The notes below the pieces were generated by a model. The model was not told where the DNA came from. It saw only the letters and a program-made list of their open reading frames with translations, and did not search any database. The translations under genes and the position numbers were made by a program. A stretch of DNA of 5,896 bases, taken from the NCBI GenBank assembly GCA_023402915.1, contig JAEYFO010000114.1, positions 1 through 5,896 on the forward strand, in the 5' to 3' direction. Of the stretch, positions 5,857-5,896 are shown piece by piece. The stretch's first letter is position 1; the number at the start of each line of letters is the position of its first letter. The stretch comes from Bacillota bacterium (GTDB lineage Bacteria; Bacillota; Clostridia; Christensenellales; CALWSW01).

Positions 5857-5876
5857 AAAAGAGGCGAACCTCTTTT
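5857..5876. terminator. Perfect hairpin with TTCG loop upstream of acpP; candidate terminator or leader structure
   Basis: Arms AAAAGAGG and CCTCTTTT pair perfectly over 8 base pairs around a 4-base loop. Read on the minus strand the loop is TTCG, a stable tetraloop sequence, and the stem ends in TTTT before C. Read on the plus strand the loop is CGAA and the tail is TTTTT, ACC, TTTTT. It could end transcription of an upstream minus-strand gene lying beyond 5896, act in the acpP leader, or stop antisense transcription. The GC core is only 4 base pairs and the T run is short, so its strength as a terminator is uncertain. Confidence 0.5.
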
Positions 5877-5896
5877 TACCTTTTTCCGTCCGAACC

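Larger units (their letters stand above)
5805..5896 (-). other. AT-rich leader upstream of acpP
   Basis: This 92-base non-coding stretch precedes the first visible gene of the cluster and runs off the window. It holds the ribosome site, the TTGAT repeats and the TTCG hairpin. I searched the coding strand for a sigma-A type -35/-10 pair with 16-18 base spacing and saw none that is convincing, so the promoter is either weak, further upstream, or before a gene outside the window. Confidence 0.55.

Overview
The window is one continuous stretch of a type II fatty acid biosynthesis (FAS-II) operon. Every recognisable gene lies on the minus strand, so transcription runs from high to low coordinates. 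In transcription order: acpP (5804-5589), fabK (5587-4640), fabD (4652-3738), fabG (3732-2992), fabF (2971-1739), accB (1734-1285), fabZ (1170-751) and the first 226 codons of accC (678-1), cut by the window edge. The organism is most likely a GC-rich member of the Firmicutes, probably Clostridia. The evidence is the enoyl reductase of FabK type (a flavoprotein found mainly in Firmicutes), strong GGAGG-type ribosome binding sites before most genes, and a gene order that matches the streptococcal fab cluster from acpP to accC. I cannot name a genus or species.

Layout. Bases 5805-5896 are an AT-rich leader before acpP, with a clear Shine-Dalgarno site, a tandem 10-base repeat and a perfect 8-base-pair hairpin closed by a TTCG loop. 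From 5804 to 1285 six genes are packed tightly: gaps of 1, 5, 20 and 4 bases and one 13-base overlap, which implies a single transcript and probably translational coupling. Two wider gaps follow: 114 bases between accB and fabZ, and 72 bases between fabZ and accC. The window ends inside the biotin carboxylase; by analogy with related clusters accD and accA would be expected next, and fabH and a regulator upstream of acpP, but none of these can be seen here.

How the genes work together. AccC carboxylates the biotin carried on AccB; the carboxyltransferase (AccD/AccA, not in the window) would transfer it to acetyl-CoA to make malonyl-CoA. FabD moves the malonyl group onto AcpP. FabF condenses acyl-ACP with malonyl-ACP, FabG reduces the 3-keto group, FabZ dehydrates, and FabK reduces the enoyl-ACP. 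The window therefore holds every enzyme of the elongation cycle, but not the initiating condensing enzyme FabH.

The main points of annotation interest are start codons: accC starts with TTG, acpP starts at an ATG that makes a 71-residue protein, and fabG probably starts three codons inside the longest frame. I found no mobile element, CRISPR array, RNA gene or novel system. This is an ordinary housekeeping locus, and the findings are correspondingly modest.
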